In this document: positions 45,083-53,291 of the stretch, piece after piece | Layout of the letters: each line of letters begins with the position of its first letter | How positions within the stretch are numbered: position 1 is the stretch's first letter | Origin: Nonomuraea aurantiaca | GTDB taxonomy: Bacteria > Actinomycetota > Actinomycetes > Streptosporangiales > Streptosporangiaceae | Assembly (NCBI RefSeq): GCF_020215705.1 | Contig: NZ_JAIWNB010000011.1 | Location: forward strand, 62,001 to 126,000 | Direction: 5' to 3' | DNA: 64,000 bases | Translations under genes and position numbers: made by a program | The notes under the pieces: model-generated | Told to the model about the DNA's origin: nothing | Database searches by the model: none | The model's input: the letters and a program-made list of their open reading frames with translations, nothing else

Positions 45083-46363
45083 TCAGCGCGCCTTCGCGCT
45101 CGTACCAGCCGGTATTGGGGCGCCCGGGACGGACGTAGCTCTGGGGCGATGCCTTCGGGCGACCGCCGCAGCGCCGGTGCCGCCGGCGACGAACAGGGCG
45201 GCCAGCGCGAACCAGCCCACGGTTCCATGTTCGATGGCGGTGGCGGTGACGAGCACCGGTGAGACCATGGCAGCGATCGCGTAGCCGGTCTGGCTGAGGC
45301 CCTGGTAGGCACCGGCGTTGCGCTGGTCGGCCAGTTCGAAGGCCATGCCCCAGCCGCCCGCCTCGCCCAAGATCTCGCCAAAGGCGTGGGCGAGGCCCGC
45401 CAGGAGAAGCAGGACACAGGCGGTGATCACGTTTCCGTACCCCGCCAGCGCGTACAGCACGCATGCGAGCGCAAGCAGCCACGACGCGCGCCGGACGGCG
45501 ATCCCGGCGCGACGCACGTCGTGGACGCCACGCGAGACACGCACCTGGAGTACGGCCACGACCACCGTGTTGAGGACGAGCAGCACGGACACGATGGCGG
45601 TGGGGGCGCCGGTGGAGGCGACCCAGAGAGGGACGCCGACGTTCAGCAGGCCGAACTGCATGGCCACGACGGCGTTGCACGCCACGCTCGCCACATACGT
45701 GCGGTCCTTGAGCGGTGACGGTCCCTTCGCTGGGGTGTCGCCCGCCTGGCCTTCCGCCGAGACGACCATCCTGGCCGGGAACTCCGGCACCCGGGATCCG
45801 AGCCGTGCCAGTGGCACCGTGGCCACCAGCAGCAGGACGCCGGAGGCGATCATCGCGACCTGGTACGCCACGGCGGTGCCCGTCAGGAGCGCCGCGGCGG
45901 CGGCCAGGGTGCCCAGGCCGATGAAGACGTTCGTGACCACGCGCATCCGGGCCCGGACCACCACCCGTTCCGGGCCGGTGTACCACCGTGCCAGCATCGC
46001 CTGCTTCGACGTGCCACTCGCCGAGCGCATCAGCGCGGCCAGGCAGGCGACCAGGGTGAACGCGACGGCGTCCGAAGCGAGCGTGTAAGCGAGCATCGCC
46101 AGGCCGTTGAGGGCCGTCGCCACCGTCTGGACGCGATGCGCGCCGACCCGGTCGGCGAGCCACCCTGACACGTACGAGGCCAGCACGCCGGCGCCGCCCG
46201 CGATGCCCAGCCCCAAGCCCACTGTCGTCGCACCGAGCCCGATGACAAGCGTGAAGTACAGCGTGCTGACGGTGTAGAAGACGCCGCTGGACAGTGCGAA
46301 CGCCATCGTGCTGAGAGTCAGCGAGCGGCCGACACGGTCCTCGGGGAAGAAGGTTCGGATCAC
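45083..46363 (-). CDS. MFS transporter
   Basis: This ~426-residue protein has twelve hydrophobic segments. VSGWLADRVGAHRVQTVATA is the MFS loop 2-3 motif (GxLaDrxGxkr). Its opening residues IRTFFPEDRVGRSLTLSTM are cytoplasmic. It is divergent from an ArsR/DUF5937 regulator, with their operator between, and is probably a drug or metabolite exporter under that control. I chose GTG 46363 because GGGG precedes it; TTG 46399 would place the start next to the operator. Confidence 0.82.
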   Translation of the reverse strand: MIRTFFPEDRVGRSLTLSTMAFALSSGVFYTVSTLYFTLVIGLGATTVGLGLGIAGGAGVLASYVSGWLADRVGAHRVQTVATALNGLAMLAYTLASDAVAFTLVACLAALMRSASGTSKQAMLARWYTGPERVVVRARMRVVTNVFIGLGTLAAAAALLTGTAVAYQVAMIASGVLLLVATVPLARLGSRVPEFPARMVVSAEGQAGDTPAKGPSPLKDRTYVASVACNAVVAMQFGLLNVGVPLWVASTGAPTAIVSVLLVLNTVVVAVLQVRVSRGVHDVRRAGIAVRRASWLLALACVLYALAGYGNVITACVLLLLAGLAHAFGEILGEAGGWGMAFELADQRNAGAYQGLSQTGYAIAAMVSPVLVTATAIEHGTVGWFALAALFVAGGTGAAAVARRHRPRATSVPGAPIPAGTSAKAR

Positions 46364-46401
46364 GCCCCGTTTCTCTCGCACCGGGGGCGTGGAAACCAAT
46401 G

Positions 46402-46420
46402 ATGTAGCGTATGGCTACAT
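46402..46420. promoter_or_regulatory. Operator overlapping a leaderless start codon
   Basis: ATGTAGC (46402-46408) and GCTACAT (46414-46420) are perfect seven-base arms with a five-base spacer. The second arm contains the ATG of the ArsR/DUF5937 gene (46419), so the regulator would sit on its own start codon and on the divergent MFS promoter. Confidence 0.65.
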
Positions 46421-47429
46421 GGTCGAGGTCCGGAGCGGTGGGCTCATCGCGTACGAGCTCGCGGGGATGGACGTCGCCGACGTGCGCTTCGCCGCCTCAC
46501 CGATCAACGAGCTCACACTGTCACTGCGCACATTCCGGGACCCCGGACGCTATCCCGTGCACCTGCCCTGGCTGCGGCGCACGGAGCACGTTCGATCCAG
46601 GCTCGATCTACCGCTGCTGTACGCCCTCACGAACGACGCGCTGTGGTCGCCCGACTATCTGACACCCCGACCGCACGCTCCCCTCACCCGCATCGACGAC
46701 GAACTCGCCGCCGTCGCACACGTGCCCCTCGAACGCATGCTCGACGACCTGCGCGTCCTCCACCCGGGGCGGCTGCCCGCACCGTTGCGGGGCGACCCGG
46801 CAACCGTTCGCGCGCGCATCACTGAGGCACTGCGGACGTACTGGCGCACCTGCTTCGCGCCGTGGTGGCCGCGGATGCGGACGGTCCTGCAGGCCGACAT
46901 CATCTACCGCGGACAGGTCATCTCCGCGCACGGTCTGGCGGCGATGTTCGCCGACCTCAACGAGCGGGTCCACCTGGACGAGGGCGTTGTACGCGTTCGC
47001 CTGGTCAGCAACACCGGCTACCGCCGGTCCACCGGCGGAGAAGGGCTCACCCTGGTGCCGACGCTCTTCAGCAGGGGCGTGACCGCCCCGATCTCACCGG
47101 AAGAGCCACCCCTGATCATGTACGGCACGCGCGGCGCCGGAACACTCTGGCAGGCGGAGTCCCGCCGTTCCCCCGCGGCGCTCACCGAACTACTCGGCGC
47201 GACGCGCGCGGGCCTGCTCACGGCGCTGGAGACGCCGGCGTCGTCGACAGAGCTCGCCGGCCGCCTCGGCGTCACCACCTCGGCCGTCAACCAGCACCTG
47301 CGAGCTCTGCGCGCCGCCGGCCTGCTCACCGGCGCACGCCACGGCCGCTCAGTCCTGTATCTGCGTTCGGAACTCGGCGACGCCCTCACTACGGGCGGGG
47401 CCGCGGAGGACTCCGAAGACGCGCGGTGA
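46419..47429 (+). CDS. ArsR-type regulator with DUF5937 N-terminal domain
   Basis: This 336-residue protein has an N-terminal DUF5937 region (VEVRSGGLIAYELAGMDVAD, INELTLSLRTFRDP). The last ~80 residues form a winged helix (LTALETPASSTELAGRLGVT, AVNQHLRALRAAGLLTGARH). The family normally has the helix-turn-helix at the C-terminal end in this way. No Cys-based metal site is visible, so a small molecule is the likely signal. The ATG lies within the inverted repeat, with no room for a Shine-Dalgarno site, implying a leaderless mRNA. Confidence 0.8.
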   Translation: MVEVRSGGLIAYELAGMDVADVRFAASPINELTLSLRTFRDPGRYPVHLPWLRRTEHVRSRLDLPLLYALTNDALWSPDYLTPRPHAPLTRIDDELAAVAHVPLERMLDDLRVLHPGRLPAPLRGDPATVRARITEALRTYWRTCFAPWWPRMRTVLQADIIYRGQVISAHGLAAMFADLNERVHLDEGVVRVRLVSNTGYRRSTGGEGLTLVPTLFSRGVTAPISPEEPPLIMYGTRGAGTLWQAESRRSPAALTELLGATRAGLLTALETPASSTELAGRLGVTTSAVNQHLRALRAAGLLTGARHGRSVLYLRSELGDALTTGGAAEDSEDAR

Positions 47430-47449
47430 CAAGCCCGCGCACCGAAGGC

Positions 47450-47476
47450 GTCTTCGCCAAAGCCGTCAACGGCTGA
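47450..47476 (+). pseudogene. Last residues of a tyrosine integrase (leftmost island copy)
   Basis: The frame VFAKAVNG and stop, then TGGGAGCCAC and TAGCAAGATCTCGA, match the end of the integrase fragment at 52957-53133 (VFANAVNG) and the DNA following it. Only this tail remains. It marks a deletion that removed the rest of an integrated element on its left side. Confidence 0.65.
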
Positions 47477-47577
47477 TTGGGAGCCACCGTGTGAGCAAGG
47501 GTATTAGCAAGATCTCGATATTGACCTGACAAACAGAAAGCCCCTGACGGCGTAATGCCTGTTCAGGCCTTCCGGTT

Positions 47578-47616
47578 GCAGAGCCGATGAGGGGAATCGA
47601 ACCCCCGACCTTCTGT
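47578..47616 (-). repeat. att-like copy of the tRNA-Thr 3' half (copy B)
   Basis: This copies the T-arm and acceptor 3' side of the tRNA-Thr gene at 57351-57423, with two substitutions (gccgaTg, acccCcg). The preceding 50 bases also copy the tRNA terminator region (cccctgacggcgtaatgcct). The match ends after TTCTGTT, in the anticodon stem, as expected for integration into a tRNA 3' end. The 5' half is missing, so it is not a functional tRNA. Confidence 0.85.
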
Positions 47617-47726
47617 TCAAAGGTCCCCCAACGATCTTCAGGACTGTCCGGACACGTTCGCCGACCTGGTCGCTGGATGTCACCCCATCCGCAGCAGTTC
47701 GCCAGAGTTCATAATCGTTCGGCTGG

Positions 47727-47748
47727 GTGGCTCCCAAGGTGGCTCCCA
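47727..47748. repeat. Arm-type decamer pair near att copy B
   Basis: GTGGCTCCCA occurs at 47727-47736 and 47739-47748, 12 bases apart, about 110 bases from att copy B. The same paired decamers recur near every att copy in the island, sometimes inverted (47478-47487), as arm-type integrase sites do. Confidence 0.6.
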
Positions 47749-47771
47749 TCACTGTGCTGGATCGCCATGCC

Positions 47772-48125
47772 TCAGCGTGTGCAGTCCTCGAACTCCCACT
47801 CTCCGATCCGGCCGATCTTCTCCGCCAGCTCACCCCATGTGAGGGCCTCCAGTACGGCAATCCGATCGCTCAGCCACAAGGTCACCTTGTCGGGATGGAG
47901 TTCGGCAACGAAGAGCCAGTGCCGACCAATGAGAAAGGGGTGATGTCTAAGTTGCTCCGTGAGGGCCGATGGGGTGCAGAGGGTGAGTTGGAAGCGTTCC
48001 TCGCCTAGCTCACCCTGAGGACCGACATACATTTCCAGGAGTTCGCAGGCATGAGCCGGATCATCGATTCTCCGTCCCGCCTCAAGATCGACCCAGCGAA
48101 ACCCACGTACTCGCGCTCTCACCAT
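47772..48125 (-). CDS. Imm8-family immunity protein
   Basis: This ~117-residue protein matches the Imm8 pattern: MYVGPQGELGEERFQLTLCT, the GRHWLFVAELHPDKV strand and the closing LAEKIGRIGEWEFEDC, where RIGxWEFEDY is characteristic. Imm8 proteins neutralise polymorphic toxins delivered by contact-dependent or type VII systems. The start is uncertain (ATG 48125 or the GTG next to it). No toxin adjoins it directly; the WXG100-type protein at 50728 is the nearest candidate partner, two att copies away. Confidence 0.75.
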   Translation of the reverse strand: MVRARVRGFRWVDLEAGRRIDDPAHACELLEMYVGPQGELGEERFQLTLCTPSALTEQLRHHPFLIGRHWLFVAELHPDKVTLWLSDRIAVLEALTWGELAEKIGRIGEWEFEDCTR

Positions 48126-48273
48126 CCCATGGTCGCGCACAAGCGGGGCTGTCAGCTTGGGAATTGCAGGGATCTTGGCTCGTAGAGCTGCTGAGCTGCG
48201 GCTGAGGCCGGTCGTAAGTGACCGTGGTTGCCCTCTCGTCACCGCCCTTAATGGCACGTCAATGGCACGACGA

Positions 48274-48753
48274 TCAGGCTCTCGACCTCAACCGTTGCCA
48301 CCATGAAGGCTTGATGACGCGGGCGGTGGTCCCGCGTGGCGTCTCTCCTGTCATGGCGTACTTCAAGAACGCCTCAAGGTCATGCGCGGTCCCGTTGTGG
48401 ATCCGCTTGGCGACCTTGTTGTGCGGATAGCCTCGAAGCTGCTCAGGGCTCTCCACGGCGGCGGCGTTCTCGGCCGTGCAGTACACCCATGTCCAGTCGC
48501 TGTTTCGGACGATCACCTCGCCCAGGTACGCCCCTGCACCCATGATCACGCTGTGGATGACCTCAGGAGGCGGCTTCGAGGCGGCGAACTCGGTGCAGTA
48601 GTTGTCGAGATGATGGATGAACGCCGGGTCCCAGTCGAAGGAGTATCCGTCCTCGCGCGTGTGCTCAACGAAAAGCTCGGCCAGGTTCCGCATGTGCTCT
48701 GCAGTCCCAGCGTCGCTCGGCGGCGGATCCTGCTGCGACTTCCTGCGCACCAT
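48274..48753 (-). CDS. Unknown protein, possible immunity factor
   Basis: This 159-residue soluble protein has DDNYCTEF-like helices, GAYLGEVIVRNSDWTWVYCTA and YPHNKVAKRIHNGTAHDLEA. The order of a helix pair, the strand W-x-W and then P-x-N/K-V-x-K-R resembles DUF3806-type proteins seen near toxin loci; the match is weak. ATG 48753 has GGAGG nine bases upstream. It reads in the same direction as the Imm8 gene 150 bases downstream, so both could be orphan immunity genes. Confidence 0.55.
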   Translation of the reverse strand: MVRRKSQQDPPPSDAGTAEHMRNLAELFVEHTREDGYSFDWDPAFIHHLDNYCTEFAASKPPPEVIHSVIMGAGAYLGEVIVRNSDWTWVYCTAENAAAVESPEQLRGYPHNKVAKRIHNGTAHDLEAFLKYAMTGETPRGTTARVIKPSWWQRLRSRA

Positions 48754-48927
48754 CGACTCCTACCTCCCAGTTCGGATCATCAGCGCAGCTTCTCATGACA
48801 CGGTCTGGGAGCGGAACCTCGTCCCCCGCACCGGGCGTACCGCCCGCCTGATTATCCCGTCCGCCGTCGCCCCGCCCGATGGGGAAGCGAGCCCGCGCGT
48901 GCCCGTCGAGTAAGGCGGACACTCACG

Positions 48928-49572
48928 GTGGAGGAGGGCAAAAGGCTCCTCGACGCTGTCGCCGATCACCGCATGGGCGTGCTCGTCCTCCTGGCCCTCG
49001 TCTTCGGCCTGCGTCGTGGCGAGGCACTCGGGCTCATGTGGAACGCCTTCGACCTGGACGCCCGTACCCTCCGAGTCACCCACTCCGTCAAGCGCCTCAA
49101 GAACCGTGACCCGAACGCCACTGCCAAGACCCGCATCGTGATCAGCGAACTCAAGACCAGGCGGTCACTCCGCGTCCTCTCTGCCTGACTCCCGAAGGCC
49201 GCCCACAACCAGGAGCGCCTTAAGGCCGGCGAGAACTGGACGGAGCACGGCCTGATCTTCCCAACAGCTTTCGGCAACCCGTCCGACCCCGACACCTTCT
49301 CGCACCTGTTCTCCCGGCTGACCAAGAAGGCGGACCTCGGCCACTGGCATCCACACGAGCTGCGCCACTCCGGCGCCTCGCTCATGCTGGCTCAAGGCAC
49401 CCCGCTTTACGTCGTTTCCGAAGTCCTCGGCCATGCGAGCATCGCGATCACCAAGGACATCTACGGACACCTGCTGGAAGGCGACCGGCGCGCCGCAACC
49501 GAAGCCATATCCAGCGCTCACCTGGGGAAACAGTCACCGGTGGCTCCCAAAGACGCCGAAGACACCGGTTGA
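48928..49572 (+). pseudogene. Tyrosine integrase, N-terminally truncated and interrupted (copy C)
   Basis: The fragment starts inside the catalytic domain (LLALVFGLRRGEALGL with the first catalytic Arg), meets a TGA at 49186-49188 after LRVLSA, then resumes as ENWTEHGLIFPTAFGNPSD, HWHPHELRHSGASLMLAQGT (HxxR) and SEVLGHASIAITKDIYGHLL (catalytic His and Tyr). The N-terminal arm-binding and core-binding domains, about 200 residues, are missing. The end of the gene adjoins att copy C. It is over 90% identical by eye to the fragment at 56936-57289. Confidence 0.85.
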
Positions 49573-49627
49573 AGATCGAAAAGCGGAAGACCCCTGACGG
49601 CGTAATGCCTGTTCGGGCCTTCCGGTT

Positions 49628-49672
49628 GCAGAGCCGACGAGGGGAATCGAACCCCTGACCTTCTGTTACAAG
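49628..49672 (-). repeat. att-like copy of the tRNA-Thr 3' half (copy C)
   Basis: GCAGAGCCGACGAGGGG and the following T-arm are identical to tRNA-Thr over about 38 bases, ending in TTCTGTTACAAG with one T missing. A degenerate tRNA terminator copy precedes it. It directly follows integrase copy C, as in an attR junction. Confidence 0.88.
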
Positions 49673-50184
49673 AGGGGTCCAGCTCGTCCACGGTCGTCCG
49701 GACCTGACTTCGGCGCCTGCGTGGAAGGTCCTCGGCTCCGGGATCTCCATGGCTGTCCACGATCATCCAGAGCCGTTGCTGGCAAATCCGTTAGCAAGAT
49801 CGGGCAGGGTTCCACCCGCTCAGTACACCTGAACGCGAGTGATGACACAGTGCGGTTCCTCTGCGTCCGCCACGACGACGTACTCGGCGACACCCAGAAC
49901 CCCCGGATGGGATTTAGTACGCCCCCGTCGTGAACCGGCGGGTGACGTCCGCGCTGGACCCGCAGGGCCCCTCGCCCAGCGCACATCCCTCGGCGATGCT
50001 CAGACGCAGCAGCAGCCCGGCAAGAACGCGGGCAAGCTGGGGAACCGTCTCCACACCGCCACGCCGGCACCCGGCGCATGCGGCCTCGTCGCCTCGCGAG
50101 GTCGGCGGTGTAGCCGCACTTCCGGCAGTCGGGGCGGTCACATGGGTGAGGACTACGGTCAAGTAGCGACCGGACCAGTGGGCA
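49673..50184. other. Island segment without an intact gene
   Basis: About 500 bases lie between att copy C and the strong promoter at 50185. A minus-strand frame includes CRKCGYTADLARRRGRMRR and other Cys/Arg stretches that could be relics of a small element-encoded protein, but no start and ribosome site support a gene. Confidence 0.4.
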
Positions 50185-50225
50185 TTGACTCGTGATCCTA
50201 CCGGCTGTATAAATGGTGCATTTAT
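50185..50225 (+). promoter_or_regulatory. Near-consensus promoter with overlapping palindrome
   Basis: TTGACT (50185-50190), 17 bases, TATAAA (50208-50213) is the best sigma-70-like promoter in the island. ATAAATG (50209-50215) and CATTTAT (50219-50225) form a palindrome with a three-base spacer covering the -10 box and start site, so a repressor would shut it off. It faces the secreted protein and the WXG100-type gene. Confidence 0.75.
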
Positions 50226-50314
50226 GTGGCATTCGTCCCGGGCGACGACATCGACATCCGATATGGGGATCGCTTGCCTCGCATTTCTGCCTTATTGAAA
50301 GGAGGATGCTGAAT

Positions 50315-50724
50315 ATGCGCCTCCGCACAGTTCTTGTGGGTACAGGATTCTCCGTAGCCGCGGTCACGGGAGTTGGCGCTCCGGCCCACGCGCCAGCCCC
50401 ACCCGGGAGACGGCCGCAGGCGGCTGAGCCTTCGTCCACACTTACCCCACCTACTCTGAGCGCATCGATACCGGCCAGACATGCCCATTCGAAGGATGGA
50501 ACTGCAAACCCATCGGCTTTTGGTCGAACGAGCTCTTTGTTCAGCAGGGGCAATGTAAGTCGCGGCTTCGTCTGGTCCCCAAGGCGCTCGCCATCGGCGG
50601 GGGTGCAACGTTGCCGAACGCGCATCAACCACCACTGCATCGAGCCTTGTCGGTTGACAGTGAAGGCGGCCCCGCCATCCGTCGGCGTAGATGCTCCATT
50701 AGTGATTGCGAGCCGTTGCTGTAG
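50315..50724 (+). pseudogene. Small secreted Cys-containing protein, apparently frameshifted
   Basis: ATG 50315 has GGAGG nine bases upstream and encodes a signal peptide (MRLRTVLVGTGFSVAAVTG, cleavage after AHA). The first frame then becomes unprotein-like, while another frame opens at about 50428 and reads natural-looking TGQTCPFEGWNCKPIGFW and NELFVQQGQCKS. That frame stops at TAG 50722-50724, four bases before the next gene. A single frameshift near 50400-50430 would join them. I do not recognise the family. Confidence 0.45.
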
Positions 50725-50727
50725 ATC

Positions 50728-52713
50728 ATGGAGATGAGGAACATCGCCGCCGACGATCTGGCCCATGCGGGGGTACTGATATTCGACCCGGAGAGCTGGC
50801 TCAGCGCGGGGAAAGGCGTCCGGAAGGCCGCTGATGATCTGGCCGAGGGCGTGGACGAGTTCTGCCGGGCGGTGGATGAGCGCCCCTTCGGCCAGGACGA
50901 TCTAGGCCGGGCGCTGTTCGAGGGCGATCCCGAGGCAGGCATGCCGGGGTTCGCCCGACTACGTGACGACCTGCTGAAAGACCTGGTCGGAGCGGTGAAC
51001 CTGCTACGCGCGATGGCGGCCGGGATGGTCGTCGCCGGGTGCAGGTATGCCGCAACCGAGGACTTGAACGCCAGGATGATTGCCGGGGGCGGGTACGCCG
51101 AGGCCGGGGAGGCGACCACCGAGATCCCGTACGCGCAGGAGTACCCGGGATGGCTGACGGATCCGGATATCTACAAACCCGAGCTGAGCCCGAGCGGTCT
51201 GCCGACGACCACACCAGCGCCTGACCTCGTGAGCCAGGCGATCTGGTTCCTCGAATCTGTAGGAGTCGGGTCCGCGTGGCCGGATGGTGATCTCGACGGT
51301 GTGGCGCGGCTGCGGGATGCCGCGACGACGGTGGGACGTGTGGTCGCTGACGTCCATGAGCAGGTCGCCGGGCAGGCCGGGCGGGTGACCGGGGCCGGGT
51401 CCGGGCTGGCCACGGCTGTGTTCGGACGTACCACGAGGGTGGTGCACGGCGAGAATGGGCAGCTGGCTGACCTGCATCGGCGGTGCGCGCATCTCGCCGA
51501 CAGCGGCCAGATCGGCTACGACGCGATCATGGAGGCCAGACGGCGATTCCTGGCATCTGCGGCGTTCGTGGTGGCACTGATGCTCATTGCAAAGCTACTG
51601 GCCCCCCGGCTCGGCCCCCTCCTCGACGTCGTGGTGAAAAAGCTGCTCCGAACCGAGGGCCAAGTACTGCGGATCACTTTGCTGATCATCCGTCAGGCAG
51701 CATTGGGCGCGATGTACTCCGGCGGACTGAGCGCGATCGACCAGCTGTTCGCCACCGGCACCATCAATGTCGGGAAGCTGGTTCGGGATATGTTGCACGG
51801 AGCGCTCGCCGGCGGGTTGATGGCCGGTGCGCACGGCGCGCTGCCCGCATGGCTACGCCGAGGCGGACCCGCGCTCACGGGCCTGGCCGAGGCCATGGAG
51901 TCGGCCACATGGGAGCGGGCATTCTCCCGGATCATGGTCGGCGGTGCAGTGGGCTCAACAGTGCTGGCAACCACGGGATGGGCGAGCGGCGCCGGCTGGG
52001 ATTGGAAGCACGCCGCTGAGATGGGCTTCGGCATGGCCGCACTCAGCACCGGCGCGGGTATCGCCGCTCGGTCCTGGCCTGCCCCACCCTATGCGAGCCT
52101 GAGGGGCAGAGAATGGAAGCAGAGCCCGGCCAAGCGGTGGCATGACGTCAAATGGGCCACCGGGATTGTTATGATCACCACTCCTGCGAACGCCATCTTC
52201 GCACTCGCAAAGTTCGCCGAGGACGGAAGGAATCCCTTCTTCTTCCAGAAACGGGTTGGCCAGTTCGGCCGCGAGTTCGACATGGCCAAGGGCCGTACGA
52301 TGAAGATAACCGACGGCATGAAAGGCGGTAGCGGCGGACGTACGAGCGTCGGTAATGGGTGGTCGCGAACCACTCTCGACGAGACCGTCCAAATGCTCTA
52401 CAACGTCATCATCAAGGGAAACATGTCGGTCGTAAACGACCGACCGCTATTGACCCCCGACAGACAGAGAACAGTAGCGGCGCTCGGGCCCGTCCTGGGG
52501 CCACGCTGGAACGAAGCGGATCTGGCCGGAAAGCCTGGGTGGCTCGGCGCCTTCCCCAACAAGACCGTCGAGCTCAATCTCAAGCAGGGGACATTCGCGT
52601 ACGACCTTCAACGAGGCTTCACGGGCCTCTGGCATGACCAGCACGCGAGCCTGAAGTTGGACCGGGAGATCGCCCGGAAATTCCTCTCCACTTACTGGAA
52701 GCGCATTCTCTAG
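50728..52713 (+). CDS. WXG100/CpnT-like protein with C-terminal phosphoglycosyl transferase domain
   Basis: This is a 661-residue protein. Residues of about 10-115 are a helical WXG100-like hairpin (FDPESWLSAGKGVRKAADDL). About 165-270 resemble the CpnT N-terminal domain (AWPDGDLDGVARLRDAATT). A membrane helix follows at 273-296 and further hydrophobic segments lie at 320-450. Residues of about 470-661 match the bacterial sugar transferase (monotopic PGT) domain: re-entrant helix with T485-P486, RVG 509-511, RTM 523-525, catalytic Asp551-Glu552 in RTTLDETVQ, NMSVV 565-569, DRP 571-573 and GLW 633-635. Normal PGTs move a phosphosugar to undecaprenyl phosphate. Here the domain sits where polymorphic toxins carry the effector. 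ATG 50728 has no clear ribosome site and may be coupled to the gene ending at 50724. Confidence 0.72.
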   Translation: MEMRNIAADDLAHAGVLIFDPESWLSAGKGVRKAADDLAEGVDEFCRAVDERPFGQDDLGRALFEGDPEAGMPGFARLRDDLLKDLVGAVNLLRAMAAGMVVAGCRYAATEDLNARMIAGGGYAEAGEATTEIPYAQEYPGWLTDPDIYKPELSPSGLPTTTPAPDLVSQAIWFLESVGVGSAWPDGDLDGVARLRDAATTVGRVVADVHEQVAGQAGRVTGAGSGLATAVFGRTTRVVHGENGQLADLHRRCAHLADSGQIGYDAIMEARRRFLASAAFVVALMLIAKLLAPRLGPLLDVVVKKLLRTEGQVLRITLLIIRQAALGAMYSGGLSAIDQLFATGTINVGKLVRDMLHGALAGGLMAGAHGALPAWLRRGGPALTGLAEAMESATWERAFSRIMVGGAVGSTVLATTGWASGAGWDWKHAAEMGFGMAALSTGAGIAARSWPAPPYASLRGREWKQSPAKRWHDVKWATGIVMITTPANAIFALAKFAEDGRNPFFFQKRVGQFGREFDMAKGRTMKITDGMKGGSGGRTSVGNGWSRTTLDETVQMLYNVIIKGNMSVVNDRPLLTPDRQRTVAALGPVLGPRWNEADLAGKPGWLGAFPNKTVELNLKQGTFAYDLQRGFTGLWHDQHASLKLDREIARKFLSTYWKRIL

Positions 52714-52956
52714 GCTCGATCTTCCGTGCGCCCAGCAGAACAGGAGTGAAGCCGTGACGTAACGGTGAGTCTTGTGGTTCGTAAGCTCGTCCTCACTTGC
52801 CGGGTGGGAGTCGGTCCGAGCAACCGTCAGGAGGCCCGGTAGCAGACTGGTGGTTACTTACTGACACGCGACTGATGTACATGCGCGTGATCCGGGAAAG
52901 CGCCACGTCTGACGACCTGCAGCGCTTTCTGAACGCCTCGCCCCCACGCCCGCCTT

Positions 52957-53133
52957 CACGATCTTCGACACATCCACGCCACCACGCTGCTCCTGGCGGG
53001 CGTCCCCGTCCACGTCGTCGAAGCCCGCCTCGGCCACGCCGACCCGGCCATCACCCTCCGCGTCTACGCCCACGTCATCCACGAACAGGCAGCGACGACT
53101 GCCGACGTCTTCGCCAACGCCGTCAACGGCTGA
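52957..53133 (+). pseudogene. Tyrosine integrase C-terminal fragment (copy D)
   Basis: Fifty-eight codons read HDLRHIHATTLLLAGVPVHV, RLGHADPAITLRVYAHV and end VFANAVNG. The HxxR and the LGH motif and Tyr nucleophile are present, but nothing upstream matches the first catalytic Arg or the DNA-binding domains. It belongs to a different integrase family from copies C and A. The 240 bases before it (52714-52956) hold no recognisable gene. Confidence 0.82.
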
Positions 53134-53134
53134 T

Positions 53135-53155
53135 TGGGAGCCACCCGGGAGCCAC
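53135..53155. repeat. Inverted arm-type decamers after integrase copy D
   Basis: TGGGAGCCAC (53135-53144) and CGGGAGCCAC (53146-53155) are reverse complements of the GTGGCTCCCA decamers found on the other side of the att copies (53397-53417). Confidence 0.6.
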
Positions 53156-53247
53156 CGTGTTAGCAAGGGTGTTAGCAAGATCTCGACATGTCCTGACAAA
53201 CAGAAAGCCCCTGACGGCGTATCGCCTGTTCAGGGGCTTCCTCTTGT

Positions 53248-53291
53248 AGAGCCGACGAGGAGAATCGAACCCCTGACCTTCTGTTTACAAG
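53248..53291 (-). repeat. att-like copy of the tRNA-Thr 3' half (copy D)
   Basis: AGAGCCGACGAGGAGAATCG and the following T-arm to CTTCTGTTTACAAG match tRNA-Thr over 44 bases with one change (GGGG to GGAG). This copy extends furthest into the anticodon loop. The tRNA terminator hairpin copy (GCCCCTGA...TCAGGGGC) lies just before it. Confidence 0.88.

Noticed and set aside
49666..50766. A 366-codon minus-strand frame in the island
   Set aside because: It crosses the att copy, the promoter and the secreted gene, has shifting composition and no ribosome site.
47578..53291. Three extra tRNA-Thr genes
   Set aside because: They contain only the 3' half; the D-arm and acceptor 5' strand are missing, so they are att-type duplications.
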